A stretch of 64,000 nt of DNA from Acinetobacter lwoffii (lineage in GTDB: Bacteria > Pseudomonadota > Gammaproteobacteria > Pseudomonadales > Moraxellaceae), in contig NZ_CP059081.1 of assembly GCF_015602705.1 (NCBI RefSeq), forward strand, positions 1,745,702 to 1,809,701, written 5' to 3'. A model generated the notes under the pieces. It saw only the letters and a list, made by a program, of their open reading frames with translations, was not told the DNA's origin and made no database searches. Below, one piece after another: positions 55,864-63,878 of the stretch. The position numbers and the translations under genes were made by a program. Every line of letters begins with the position of its first letter. Position 1 is the first letter of the stretch.

Positions 55864-56516
55864 TTTTTTGTATTTTCAATGCTATTTTTCTTTTTTGAAT
55901 GAATAATTTCATTTCTAAGGGTTTCTAATTCTTTAAACATTGACCAATACTTGATTTGCTTAGGTGATTCACAGTTCAAAATATTTGGAATAATTTCAGT
56001 GAGTTTTTCTGAAGTTGGTATCCATTTTTCAATTTGAGAAATTTCATAGACTTCTTGAATACCTTTTGAGTTTGTTTTTTTATAAACGAAGTCATTAGGG
56101 ATTGTGGCGTTGCAAAATGCTTCAACTGCTTTATAAGAAAAAACAGATGCTATTTGTATTTGTTCAATATAGTCATAAAATAACGAGACATTTTCACTAT
56201 AAAAATCTTTATTCTTTTCCATATCTTTTTTAAGTTTTTCTAGTAGATTTTCAGCTTCATCTCTAGCTTTAGTAAATATATTCAATGATAGTCCGATCTC
56301 ATTAGGAAGCGATAAATTGATCTCTTTATTATCAATTTTTAAATCTAACATTCTCTGTAAAAAAACCAATTGATCGTTTTTTTTAACATTATAAATTAAG
56401 GGTTTTGAGCACCTAATATCTGGAATTTTGTAAGAGCCGAAACCTGTCTCAGATTTAGAGTAGCTGTTCACAACATGAACACATACCATTTGTAAATTTA
56501 CTAAAGCTACGTTCAT
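55842..56516 (-). CDS. HEPN-like hypothetical protein, probably truncated by frameshift
   Basis: A 224-residue AT-rich gene, clearly different in base composition from its neighbours and thus probably acquired. It is not a named family to me. It is mostly helical with a charged coiled region (E-A-E-N-L-L-E-K-L-K-K-D-M-E-K-N). A helix S-Y-K-A-V-E-A-F-C-N and the C-terminal L-R-N-E-I-I-H-S (R201, H206) give the R-x4-H pattern of HEPN RNases/toxin-like domains. The ATG has a GAAGGAATTTTT site. It ends two codons after a seven-A run, and the next frame continues the protein. A role in phage defence or toxin-antitoxin-like control is inference only; no antitoxin is adjacent. Confidence 0.65.
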   Translation of the reverse strand: MNVALVNLQMVCVHVVNSYSKSETGFGSYKIPDIRCSKPLIYNVKKNDQLVFLQRMLDLKIDNKEINLSLPNEIGLSLNIFTKARDEAENLLEKLKKDMEKNKDFYSENVSLFYDYIEQIQIASVFSYKAVEAFCNATIPNDFVYKKTNSKGIQEVYEISQIEKWIPTSEKLTEIIPNILNCESPKQIKYWSMFKELETLRNEIIHSKKKNSIENTKKCYQITY

Positions 56517-56690
56517 AAAAATTCCTTCAAAATCATTTTTTTATAGTTATAGATAAGAATTGAGCGAGTGTCTACGAGCGATGACTGCTTCTGTCGCATT
56601 TGAAAATTAAGTTTTCCTAAAATTAATATAATACATGTTATATGAAATCCTCTGTAAATTTCATTTTAAAACAAACTCTTATATTGGTGT

Positions 56691-56722
56691 AAAAAGCCCA
56701 ATCATTAGCGATTGGGCTTTTT
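56691..56722 (-). terminator. terminator between GlcG-like gene and HEPN-like gene
   Basis: A 13-bp stem including A/T runs (56691-56703 with 56710-56722). It closes the GlcG-like transcript on the minus strand. Confidence 0.9.
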
Positions 56723-56806
56723 AGCTGACATTTCACATTCCACGCTTCATTTTGGAACATCTTTGGATGATTTTATTAAATTGAGCTGATCAATTTCTAT
56801 TTTAGA

Positions 56807-57223
56807 TTAGCTTTGCTGCGCCAAAAACTTCTCAATCGCTACCTGTGCAATCTCCGCATCTTCAAACGACTTTACACCTGACACGCCCATTGCACCTACC
56901 AACTGCCCTTGATACATAATCGGTTCACCACCTTCCAGCATTCCTGAGAAACTTTCCATGGTCAAAAAACCCATCTGTCCGCCTTTGATAATATCTTCAA
57001 ATAACTTCGATGGACGGCGACTCATAGCGGAACATTTGGCTTTTTCAATAGCCAGATTTGCAGTCATTGGTGCTGCGCCATCCATACGCTTCATCGCCAG
57101 TAAATTTCCGGTTTCATCCACTACAGCAATACTGACATTAAAACTGTTCTGAATCGCATATTGATGAGCTTCATTTAATAAAAATTCCGCATCACTTAAA
57201 GTCAAATAATGTTTGGTTTTCAT
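56807..57223 (-). CDS. GlcG/HbpS-family (DUF336) heme-binding-like protein
   Basis: A 138-residue GlcG/HbpS-fold protein. A-V-V-D-E-T-G-N-L-L-A-M-K-R-M-D-G is the family hallmark (residues 34-50), with K-A-x-x-A, G-G-x-P-I and G-A-M-G-V-S-G. There is no signal peptide, so it is cytoplasmic. Members can bind heme or cobalamin-like cofactors, but most are uncharacterised. It is a single gene between two terminators. Confidence 0.9.
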   Translation of the reverse strand: MKTKHYLTLSDAEFLLNEAHQYAIQNSFNVSIAVVDETGNLLAMKRMDGAAPMTANLAIEKAKCSAMSRRPSKLFEDIIKGGQMGFLTMESFSGMLEGGEPIMYQGQLVGAMGVSGVKSFEDAEIAQVAIEKFLAQQS

Positions 57224-57287
57224 TGATCTATCTAATCCTTTAATTTATCAATTTCAAATCTTATGATGTCTAATCCAAAGAATGAAA

Positions 57288-57309
57288 TAAGCCCGATCAC
57301 TCGGGCTTA
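57288..57309 (-). terminator. hairpin after hemL
   Basis: The stem AAGCCCGA/TCGGGCTT (57289-57296 with 57301-57308) lies downstream of the hemL stop, followed on the minus strand by a T-rich stretch. Confidence 0.65.
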
Positions 57310-57310
57310 T

Positions 57311-57349
57311 ATTCCCTCTCCTTTTAGGAGAGGGTCAGGGAGAGGTCGA
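57311..57349. repeat. REP-like palindromic repeat
   Basis: CCCTCTCC, a 5-base loop (TTTTA) and GGAGAGGG (57314-57321 with 57327-57334) are followed by a partial echo, GGGAGAGG. I recall this palindromic unit as recurrent in Acinetobacter and related genomes; only one copy is in this window. Confidence 0.6.
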
Positions 57350-57350
57350 A

Positions 57351-58652
57351 TTATCCTTTCATCTCAGCAAAAGTTTCTTTAGCCGCTTGAATCGTGTAAG
57401 CAATATCTTCATCACTATGCGCAGCAGAAATAAATCCTGCTTCAAAAGCAGATGGTGCAAGGTTTACGCCACGATTTAACATGCCATGGAAGAATTTACG
57501 GAACGCATCGACATCGCATTTCAGCATAGAGTCGAAGCTAGTAATATCTTCCTGATCGGTAAAGTAAAGACCAAACATACCGCCCACTTGTTGGGTCTTG
57601 AATGGAATGCCTGCTTCATCAGCAGCAGTTTGTAAACCGGCGAGCAATTTTTCGAGTTGTGCGGTTAATTTTTCATAAAAACCTTCGGTACGTAAATGCT
57701 TGAACATCTCGATACCGGCACGCATTGCCAGTGGATTACCCGACAATGTACCTGCTTGGTATACCTTACCCAGTGGTGCAATACATTCCATCACTTCACG
57801 CTTACCACCAAAAGCGCCCACTGGCAGACCTGCACCAATGATTTTACCTAAAGTGGTTAAATCCGGAGTAACGCCATAATGTGCTTGCGCACCACCCAAA
57901 CCGACACGGAAACCGGTCATTACTTCATCAATGATAAACACTGAACCATGTTCATCACAGACATCACGGATCGCTTGCAGGAAACCGTCAATTGGTTTCA
58001 CCAAGTTCATGTTGCCTGCGACTGGCTCAACAATCACGCCGGCAATTTCCGAACCAAATTTGGCAAAGCATTCTTTTAAAGTCGCGATGTCGTTATATGG
58101 AAGTGTCAGCGTATGTTTTGCAAAATCCGCTGGCACGCCTGCCGACGTCGCTTCCCCTTCACCACTGGTCAATAAACCTGAACCGGCTTTTACCAATAAT
58201 GAATCCGAATGACCGTGATAACAGCCTTCAAATTTTACAATCTTGTCACGGCCAGTATAACCACGCGCTAAACGAATCGCGGTCATGGTCGCTTCTGTAC
58301 CTGAGTTGGTCATACGAACCAGCTCAATCGATGGCATGATCTCGCAGATAATGTCTGCCAGTGTGGTTTCATGAACTGTGGGCGCACCAAAGCTCAAACC
58401 GTCTACTGCGGCATCCTGAACCGCTTTAATAATCGCTGGATGCGCATGACCCAAAATCATCGGCCCCCATGAACCTACATAGTCCACATAACGTTTGCCA
58501 TCGACATCATACAGATACGCACCTTGGGCTTTTTCGATAAAGACCGGCGTCCCACCGACACTATTAAATGCGCGTACAGGTGAATTGACGCCACCCGGGA
58601 TATGTTTATTGGCTTGTTTGAACAATTGTTCTTGCTTTGGAGATAAGCTCAT
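57351..58652 (-). CDS. hemL: glutamate-1-semialdehyde 2,1-aminomutase
   Basis: A PLP-dependent enzyme turning glutamate-1-semialdehyde into 5-aminolevulinate for heme synthesis. The 433 residues contain [11 protein letters not shown] at the N-terminus, [10 protein letters not shown], the G-C-Y-H-G-H loop, D-E-V-M-T-G-F-R, and the PLP lysine in [12 protein letters not shown] near residue 270. It lies 38 bases downstream of thiE on the same strand, likely co-transcribed, an arrangement also known in Pseudomonas. Confidence 0.97.
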   Translation of the reverse strand: MSLSPKQEQLFKQANKHIPGGVNSPVRAFNSVGGTPVFIEKAQGAYLYDVDGKRYVDYVGSWGPMILGHAHPAIIKAVQDAAVDGLSFGAPTVHETTLADIICEIMPSIELVRMTNSGTEATMTAIRLARGYTGRDKIVKFEGCYHGHSDSLLVKAGSGLLTSGEGEATSAGVPADFAKHTLTLPYNDIATLKECFAKFGSEIAGVIVEPVAGNMNLVKPIDGFLQAIRDVCDEHGSVFIIDEVMTGFRVGLGGAQAHYGVTPDLTTLGKIIGAGLPVGAFGGKREVMECIAPLGKVYQAGTLSGNPLAMRAGIEMFKHLRTEGFYEKLTAQLEKLLAGLQTAADEAGIPFKTQQVGGMFGLYFTDQEDITSFDSMLKCDVDAFRKFFHGMLNRGVNLAPSAFEAGFISAAHSDEDIAYTIQAAKETFAEMKG

Positions 58653-58690
58653 GAAGGCACTCGACTCAAAATTAAATCAATCAAAAAATT

Positions 58691-59311
58691 TTATGCTGTA
58701 GCTTGAAAAAGCGCAGACCATTCATCTAAACGTTCAGGAATGGCATTCATAGGAAGTCCCAATATATCACTAATCACCGCGCAATAATCCGCACCTGACT
58801 CAATGACATCCTTTGAATTTTCAACCGTTAAACCACCAATGGCACAGAGAGGCACGTTCAATTTTTCTTTGGCCAGTTTTAAGGTTTCAAGACCAATATT
58901 ACCCGCTTCAGGTTTACTATCAGTCGCATAAATTGCTCCAAATGCCACATAATTCGCACCATCGGCAATGGCCTGTTTAGCCAGCTCAAGTGAGTTATTA
59001 CAGCTACGGCCAATCAACACGCCTTTAGGCAAACGCGCAACAGCGTCGACAATCGAACCATCATCCTGGCCTAAATGCACACCCACGCCGTATTTAACCG
59101 CCATTTCCAGATCATCGTTAATCACGAAAGGTACGCCATATTCAGCACACATGGCTTTCATGTACTCGATTTCGTAAATTTGATCTTCTTTCGCCACTTT
59201 TTTACGGCGATATTGCAAGACCGCAACACCACCATTGGCCATTGCACCTTCCAACTTCGCCAATAAAAGCTCTAATGGATCATCATTGGTAATTAAATAT
59301 AAACCGCGCAT
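58691..59311 (-). CDS. thiE: thiamine-phosphate synthase
   Basis: ThiE joins HMP-pyrophosphate and thiazole phosphate to thiamine phosphate. The 206-residue TIM barrel shows R-G-L-Y-L-I-T at the start, L-Q-Y-R-R-K-K, N-D-D-L, G-V-H-L-G-Q-D-D (Mg site), and the phosphate loops F-G-A-I-Y-A-T and A-I-G-G-L-T. The ATG at 59311 is chosen; a GTG four codons upstream (59323) is an alternative, as neither has a strong Shine-Dalgarno. It heads the thiE-hemL pair; its promoter lies at 59312-59440. Confidence 0.93.
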   Translation of the reverse strand: MRGLYLITNDDPLELLLAKLEGAMANGGVAVLQYRRKKVAKEDQIYEIEYMKAMCAEYGVPFVINDDLEMAVKYGVGVHLGQDDGSIVDAVARLPKGVLIGRSCNNSLELAKQAIADGANYVAFGAIYATDSKPEAGNIGLETLKLAKEKLNVPLCAIGGLTVENSKDVIESGADYCAVISDILGLPMNAIPERLDEWSALFQATA

Positions 59312-59439
59312 CTTGCTCGCCACTTGCTAGGATGGCTCTATTATAGGCATAACTCGGTTTAATTGCCGCCATCTTGCTGTTTCTGAGACCAGGTAGCAAC
59401 AGATTTGCAGTTTTTTAGCACAATTTATCAATTAAATCG

Positions 59440-59604
59440 TAAATATCACCATTTTCAGGGATATACGGACTTTCAAATCTGCGTTTTAATGGCCTTATAA
59501 CAATAATTATAACGTGTTAATGCTTACGCCCTCCGACAAACGCTTTTAGGATTTTGCAGATAACTTGGTGGAGAAGTTGCAAAATTCTAAGAGCGATTTT
59601 TTTG
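59440..59604 (+). ncRNA. candidate sRNA unit 1 with nested terminator hairpin
   Basis: No protein gene is here. The unit opens with a block starting TAAATATCACC and continuing CATTTTCAGGGATA (59440-59463), which is repeated in unit 2 and may carry the -10 and start site. A small hairpin with a GCCTTA loop (59492-59497) follows. Then a 17-bp stem (59541-59557 with 59579-59595, two G-U pairs) encloses an inner 5-bp stem (59562-59566 with 59574-59578) with loop GGTGGAG, and a seven-T run ends it. This is a strong plus-strand terminator with no plus-strand gene upstream. Confidence 0.55.
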
Positions 59605-59647
59605 TCTTTTTTTCGCCTGGCTCAAGCGTACTCAAATTAATTAATAT

Positions 59648-59816
59648 TAAAAATACCCATTTTCAGGGATAGCCCAATCGGCACGAAGCGTCTTAAATAG
59701 CCTTAGACACAGAAAATAAACAGAAAAATAAATACCTGTGTTTGTAATACCCGATCCTTTCTGGTTTTGAGTCATTCGTTTGTGGGGAAACGTTTCAAAG
59801 CCAGAAAGGATCTTTT
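59648..59816 (+). ncRNA. candidate sRNA unit 2 with nested terminator hairpin
   Basis: The 24-base block recurs at 59648-59671 (21 of 24 identical to unit 1). GCCTTA at 59700-59705 is exactly 42 bases from the CATTTTC box, as in unit 1. An 18-bp stem (59753-59770 with 59795-59812, one G-U) encloses an inner 5-bp stem (59777-59781 with 59788-59792) with loop GTGGGG, followed by TTTT. Stem sequences differ from unit 1 while the architecture is kept, as expected for a structured RNA family. Confidence 0.55.
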
Positions 59817-59908
59817 ACTTTCAGCACAAATCCACATGAATTCTTCTATGAATATTTACACAATAGCATGAGCAAAATCTTGAACATTTATTGGTAGCAA
59901 ACAGGCAT

Positions 59909-59940
59909 AAAAAAAGCCCGGAGAAGGTCGCTCCAGGCTT
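59909..59940 (-). terminator. minus-strand terminator, probably of the DUF962 gene
   Basis: The stem AAGCC-GGAG with CTCC-GGCTT (one mismatch pair) is preceded by a seven-A run that becomes Us on the minus strand. It lies about 150 bases beyond the DUF962 stop. The remaining bases between 59817 and 60091 are AT-rich and featureless. Confidence 0.7.
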
Positions 59941-60091
59941 GGAAAACTGATGTATTAATTAAAATATAATGGTTGATCAAAAAACCTAATCTGCAATACC
60001 ATAATTATTAGAATAATAATTCTAGACTTGCAAGGCTTTTATCGAAATTTCATGCTTTAAGTGGGCACATTCCGATAAAAGTCATTCTGGC

Positions 60092-60475
60092 TTAACTGGA
60101 AATTTTATCGTATTTAAGGTCGATCAGACTGATATTACCACGCAGGACATCGGCAAACATGCGCCAGTCCGAGATAAAGCTATATACAGGCTGTTTGAAG
60201 CTGGCTGGTTTATTGCGCTCAAAGATAAAATGACCGACCCAAGCACAGGCATAACCCGAGAGTAAACCATATGCAAAATATCGCGGCTTGCCTTGACGAA
60301 TGGCTTTGGCAAAACAGTATAAACCGATGCTACTGCCGGCCACGTGCAGACGGCGGCTAATAATATGCCGATGCTCAGTCAAATAGAAGCGATAAAATTC
60401 ATGATAGTTCTTAATCGGCATCTGGGGCTGAACCATCACCTCATTCTTACTTTCTGGTTGTACTTGTACATTCAT
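60092..60475 (-). CDS. DUF962/Mpo1-like membrane protein
   Basis: A 127-residue protein of the DUF962 (Mpo1-like) family. The core Y-H-E-F-Y-R-F-Y-L-T-E-H-R-H and R-R-L-H-V-A-G-S supply conserved histidines, and G-H-F-I-F-E-R-N-K-P-A with S-D-W-R-M-F completes the family pattern. Two hydrophobic segments around residues 48-62 and 68-84 should span the inner membrane. The yeast relative is an iron-dependent dioxygenase acting on 2-hydroxy fatty acids; a similar lipid role here is only inferred. Confidence 0.9.
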   Translation of the reverse strand: MNVQVQPESKNEVMVQPQMPIKNYHEFYRFYLTEHRHIISRRLHVAGSSIGLYCFAKAIRQGKPRYFAYGLLSGYACAWVGHFIFERNKPASFKQPVYSFISDWRMFADVLRGNISLIDLKYDKISS

Positions 60476-60804
60476 CTGTCATCATCCTGACGTTTTTTGT
60501 TTTACCTTAGCGTATATTTTAGCCAAATAACAGCCTTTTGATGCGCGCTTCAATGCATCTTGAACCTCTCTGTGAACGCCTGAATCCGATCGTTTTAGCC
60601 TAAAATGAACCGATGAAATCTAAGTTTCAAACTTCTGTTTAAGCTTTTTATGCTCAGTCAAGTCTTACATGCATTTTGATTTTGGTTACAATCTGCTGCG
60701 CACAAATCTAAAAATATAATTGCGGCTGCTGTCCGCCTCATTTTAAAACCTTATTCAAGTGAAGATTCAGTACTTAATTGCACTGAACAGATAGGATGAT
60801 CATC
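60476..60804. other. divergent intergenic region DUF962 / CYTH-CHAD
   Basis: About 330 bases without a gene. TACAAT at about 60687-60692 with TTACAT about 18 bases upstream is a possible promoter for the first CYTH-CHAD gene. A TTTTAG-CTAAAA palindrome lies near 60594-60606. Confidence 0.4.
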
Positions 60805-62262
60805 ATGGTTGAAGTTGAACTCAAGTTCCAAATTCCTGTGGCACGACGCACTGCGCTGCTCAAGGCACTTGATCCGAAAAAGTCTCAACAGATCCAGCTT
60901 CAAGCCAAATATTATGATACTACCGACCGTCAACTGGCCCGGCATGAGGTGGCACTGCGTCAGCGTCTGGAAGGTACACGTTGGGTGCAAACACTAAAAG
61001 CGGCCGGAAAAAGCCATATCGAACGCTTTGAACATAATCATGATCTAGGGAAATTAACCGCATCTCCTGAACTGGATTTAGATATTTATAAAAAATTTCC
61101 AGAAGCCGGGGCAATTCTCAGCAATGCGCTCGGCAATCAGTTCGACCAGCTCCAACTCCAGTTTGAAACCGATATTTCCCGTACGTTAAGGGTGATTGAC
61201 TATGAAGATACCCAGATCGAAGTCAGCCTGGATATTGGGCATATCCGCACACATGATGCCGAGCAAGAAGTACATGAAGTCGAGTTCGAGCTTAAAAATG
61301 GTTCAATTCAACATCTACTGGCGTTTAGTTTTGAATGGGTCAAGAAATACCAGCTCTGGCTCGATGTACGCAGCAAGGCTGAAATAGGCAATCTATTGGC
61401 CACTTCACAGCGCGTCAGTCCTGCGACCCTTAGCAAAGAATTTCAGATCAGCAAAAAAGACAGCGCCAGTAAAACCATGTACAGTCTGATTGCACAGCAG
61501 ATGCAGCATTTATTGCCGAATATCGCGGCGATTGCAGCTCAGGTTGCAGAGCAGGAACATATTGATCAGGCACGACTGGCACTGGATCAGCTGTATCTGA
61601 CCTTGCTGCTCTTCAAAGACTGGCATCCACAGCTTTCGGACAAGTGGGCTCACCAGCTGGCGGCTTTTAAGCAGCAATTTGAACATCTGCAACATTTGCA
61701 GCATATGCAAAACAGCCTGGCCGGCTTTCTGCAAAATCCAACCACGGCAGAAAATCTGAGCAAAGATATTCTGTATGCGCAGGAGAAACTCGGTAATCTG
61801 GTCAAATCTACACAGAATGTGCATCATTATCTGGAATTGCTGATGTTCAGTTTAAATGAAAATGAGCATGCCTCGCTGGACTTGAAAACTGCTGCTCAAA
61901 CTACCTTGCAACAGCAATATAAAGCTTTGCAGGAACAAATGAACCAGACGGATATCACTGATTTTGAAAGTCTGGATCAATTGTCGGGCCGGATTCAGGA
62001 GCTCAAATTCAGCTTTCCGATTTTAACCACGATCTATGATGTCAAAAATTTGCAGAAATACAGCAAAGCGCTGAACGATGCTCAACTGGCAGCCAGTGAA
62101 TATCAAACTTTGGCCTCTTCTGCAGTTTATATTCAGCAGACCGAGCTGGAAGCAAGTGACTGGTTTGTGCTGGGCTGGCTGACCGCCAAGCAGGAAGTCT
62201 ATGCGCAGAAACTGCTTGAAGCGACCGAACAGTTCTTGGTCAGTCGTAAATTCCTGAAATAA
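60805..62262 (+). CDS. CYTH domain protein with degenerate CHAD domain (YgiF-like)
   Basis: A 485-residue protein. The CYTH (triphosphate tunnel) domain covers about residues 1-200: E3-x-E5-x-K7 in V-E-V-E-L-K-F, then L-R-Q-R-L-E and R-S-K-A-E-I-G-N. Inorganic triphosphatase activity is expected by family. The C-terminal half aligns with a CHAD helical domain but has lost its conserved basic/His pattern: where the paralogue reads H-V-H-Q-A-R-V-A-I-R-R-L-R this has H-I-D-Q-A-R-L-A-L-D-Q-L-Y. Polyphosphate binding by that half is doubtful. The ATG at 60805 has an AGGA site; an in-frame ATG lies at 60796. A terminator separates it from the paralogue. Confidence 0.88.
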   Translation: MVEVELKFQIPVARRTALLKALDPKKSQQIQLQAKYYDTTDRQLARHEVALRQRLEGTRWVQTLKAAGKSHIERFEHNHDLGKLTASPELDLDIYKKFPEAGAILSNALGNQFDQLQLQFETDISRTLRVIDYEDTQIEVSLDIGHIRTHDAEQEVHEVEFELKNGSIQHLLAFSFEWVKKYQLWLDVRSKAEIGNLLATSQRVSPATLSKEFQISKKDSASKTMYSLIAQQMQHLLPNIAAIAAQVAEQEHIDQARLALDQLYLTLLLFKDWHPQLSDKWAHQLAAFKQQFEHLQHLQHMQNSLAGFLQNPTTAENLSKDILYAQEKLGNLVKSTQNVHHYLELLMFSLNENEHASLDLKTAAQTTLQQQYKALQEQMNQTDITDFESLDQLSGRIQELKFSFPILTTIYDVKNLQKYSKALNDAQLAASEYQTLASSAVYIQQTELEASDWFVLGWLTAKQEVYAQKLLEATEQFLVSRKFLK

Positions 62263-62294
62263 AAATATTGAAATAAATATCACAAGAAAAACTC

Positions 62295-62322
62295 AAAGCA
62301 CGCCTTCTCTGGCGTGCTTTTT
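62295..62322 (+). terminator. terminator between the two CYTH-CHAD genes
   Basis: A 10-bp stem (62295-62304 with 62311-62320) and a T-run. Confidence 0.9.
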
Positions 62323-62401
62323 GTTGCAGAAGCACATCACACCCCTGCCGATCTTTGGGCTATATTAATCTATAAAACCAACATCGCGGAGGAATGACCC
62401 G

Positions 62402-63856
62402 ATGGCAGAAATAGAACTCAAATTCCAGATTCCGCCACAGTCTCGTGTGCAATTTGAACAGGACATTCAGAAACTTCAGCCGACTCGGCATCGTCTGTGT
62501 GCACGCTACTTTGATACTGAAGCGCAACAATTACAACAACATCAGATTGCCCTGCGGCAACGTCTGGAAGACCAGCAATGGATTCAAACCCTGAAAGCAG
62601 CGACTGAACAACAATTTGAACGTTTTGAACTTGAGCATGAATTAAAAAGTCCTCCGGAACATTGTGATTTTCAGTTATATCGCAAACATAAACCGGCCAA
62701 AAAAATCCTGAAACAGGCGCTCGGTGATTTGGAGACACCTCTTATTCTGCAATTTGAAACTGATGTCGTACGGTATGTACTCACAGAAAGTCATCTGGAC
62801 AGTAAGATTGAAATTGCCTTTGATGTCGGAGAAATTCGACACAATGATCAAGCCATCGATATTTATGAAGTCGAATTTGAGCTTAAATCCGGCCAGCTGA
62901 GTGAATTGATTGATTTCATTCAGCCCTGGGTTCAGCGTTATGCTTTGTGGCTGGATACACGGAGCAAATCGGAACGCGGTTATGCCTTATTACATGATGA
63001 AGAGAGTCTGCCAGTTCAGCATCAGCTTCCCTTAGTGCTTGAACAGAAAGATCAGATCAGTACGATTTTACAAAAAATTGTCGCCAACTGTCTGGCTCAT
63101 CTTTTCCCCAATGCGACGGCGATTGCTGCCGAAAACTATAATAGTGATCATGTGCATCAGGCACGTGTTGCGATTCGACGTTTGCGCAGTGCTTTTAAAA
63201 TTTTTCAGTCCGTAACTGAACATGTGCAGCCAGAATGGCCGGAACAGCTACGGGATATTTTTCAGCAACTCGGTTCTACCCGAGATCGCGATGCCCTGGC
63301 AGAAAGCCTGATTCCACAACTGGAAAAAGCAGGTTCACCCTTACTGAAATTACCACCACACCGACAAAAACAACCAGATATCAGTGCGCTGTTCAGAAGT
63401 CCTGCCACAGTAGAATTAATGCTGCAACTATTCAGCTTTAGCCAAGAAAATACAGAGGGTAAAGCCAAGTCTTCGCATAAAATTTTGTGTAAAGGCCTGA
63501 GCAAGCTGCATCAGCAAATCTGTCAGGATGCCGAGAACTATCAAGAACTGGATATTGAATCCCGGCATCGCACACGCAAACGGGTCAAACGCTTACGCTA
63601 TAACGTAGAATTCTTGCAAAGCTTATTTCCTGAAAAAGAGGTTAAAGCCTATCTAAAAGCCTTAAAACCCTTGCAGGAAAGTCTCGGGCATTATAATGAC
63701 CTATTTGTAGCAGACGAATTATTTAGACCTTATGTCAAACAACAGGCCAAGGCCTGGTTTGTGCTAGGCTGGATAAGTGCGGAACAGCAGCGTTTGTCGA
63801 ACGAAGCAGCAGAGCGTTTACAGCAGTTTGCAGAAAATACCAAGCCCTTCTGGTAA
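62402..63856 (+). CDS. CYTH and CHAD domain protein (inorganic triphosphatase-like)
   Basis: A 484-residue paralogue of the preceding gene. The CYTH domain has E3-x-E5-x-K7 in A-E-I-E-L-K-F, L-R-Q-R-L-E, and R-S-K-S-E-R-G. The CHAD domain (about 220-480) is canonical: V-H-Q-A-R-V-A-I-R-R-L-R-S with H252, a D-R-D segment, and R-H-R-T-R-K-R-V-K-R-L-R-Y near residue 390. These basic surfaces bind polyphosphate in characterised CHAD proteins. The ATG follows a GGAGGAATGACC context with a good Shine-Dalgarno. It sits after its own terminator-separated leader, so it may be transcribed separately from the first copy. Confidence 0.93.
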   Translation: MAEIELKFQIPPQSRVQFEQDIQKLQPTRHRLCARYFDTEAQQLQQHQIALRQRLEDQQWIQTLKAATEQQFERFELEHELKSPPEHCDFQLYRKHKPAKKILKQALGDLETPLILQFETDVVRYVLTESHLDSKIEIAFDVGEIRHNDQAIDIYEVEFELKSGQLSELIDFIQPWVQRYALWLDTRSKSERGYALLHDEESLPVQHQLPLVLEQKDQISTILQKIVANCLAHLFPNATAIAAENYNSDHVHQARVAIRRLRSAFKIFQSVTEHVQPEWPEQLRDIFQQLGSTRDRDALAESLIPQLEKAGSPLLKLPPHRQKQPDISALFRSPATVELMLQLFSFSQENTEGKAKSSHKILCKGLSKLHQQICQDAENYQELDIESRHRTRKRVKRLRYNVEFLQSLFPEKEVKAYLKALKPLQESLGHYNDLFVADELFRPYVKQQAKAWFVLGWISAEQQRLSNEAAERLQQFAENTKPFW

Positions 63857-63869
63857 GACCGGGCTTGGT
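63839..63869. terminator. hairpin at the end of the CYTH-CHAD gene
   Basis: The stem ACCAAGCCC/GGGCTTGGT (63839-63847 with 63861-63869) overlaps the stop codon region of the gene. There is no T-run, but it sits between convergent genes. Confidence 0.5.
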
Positions 63870-63878
63870 CAAACTGTG

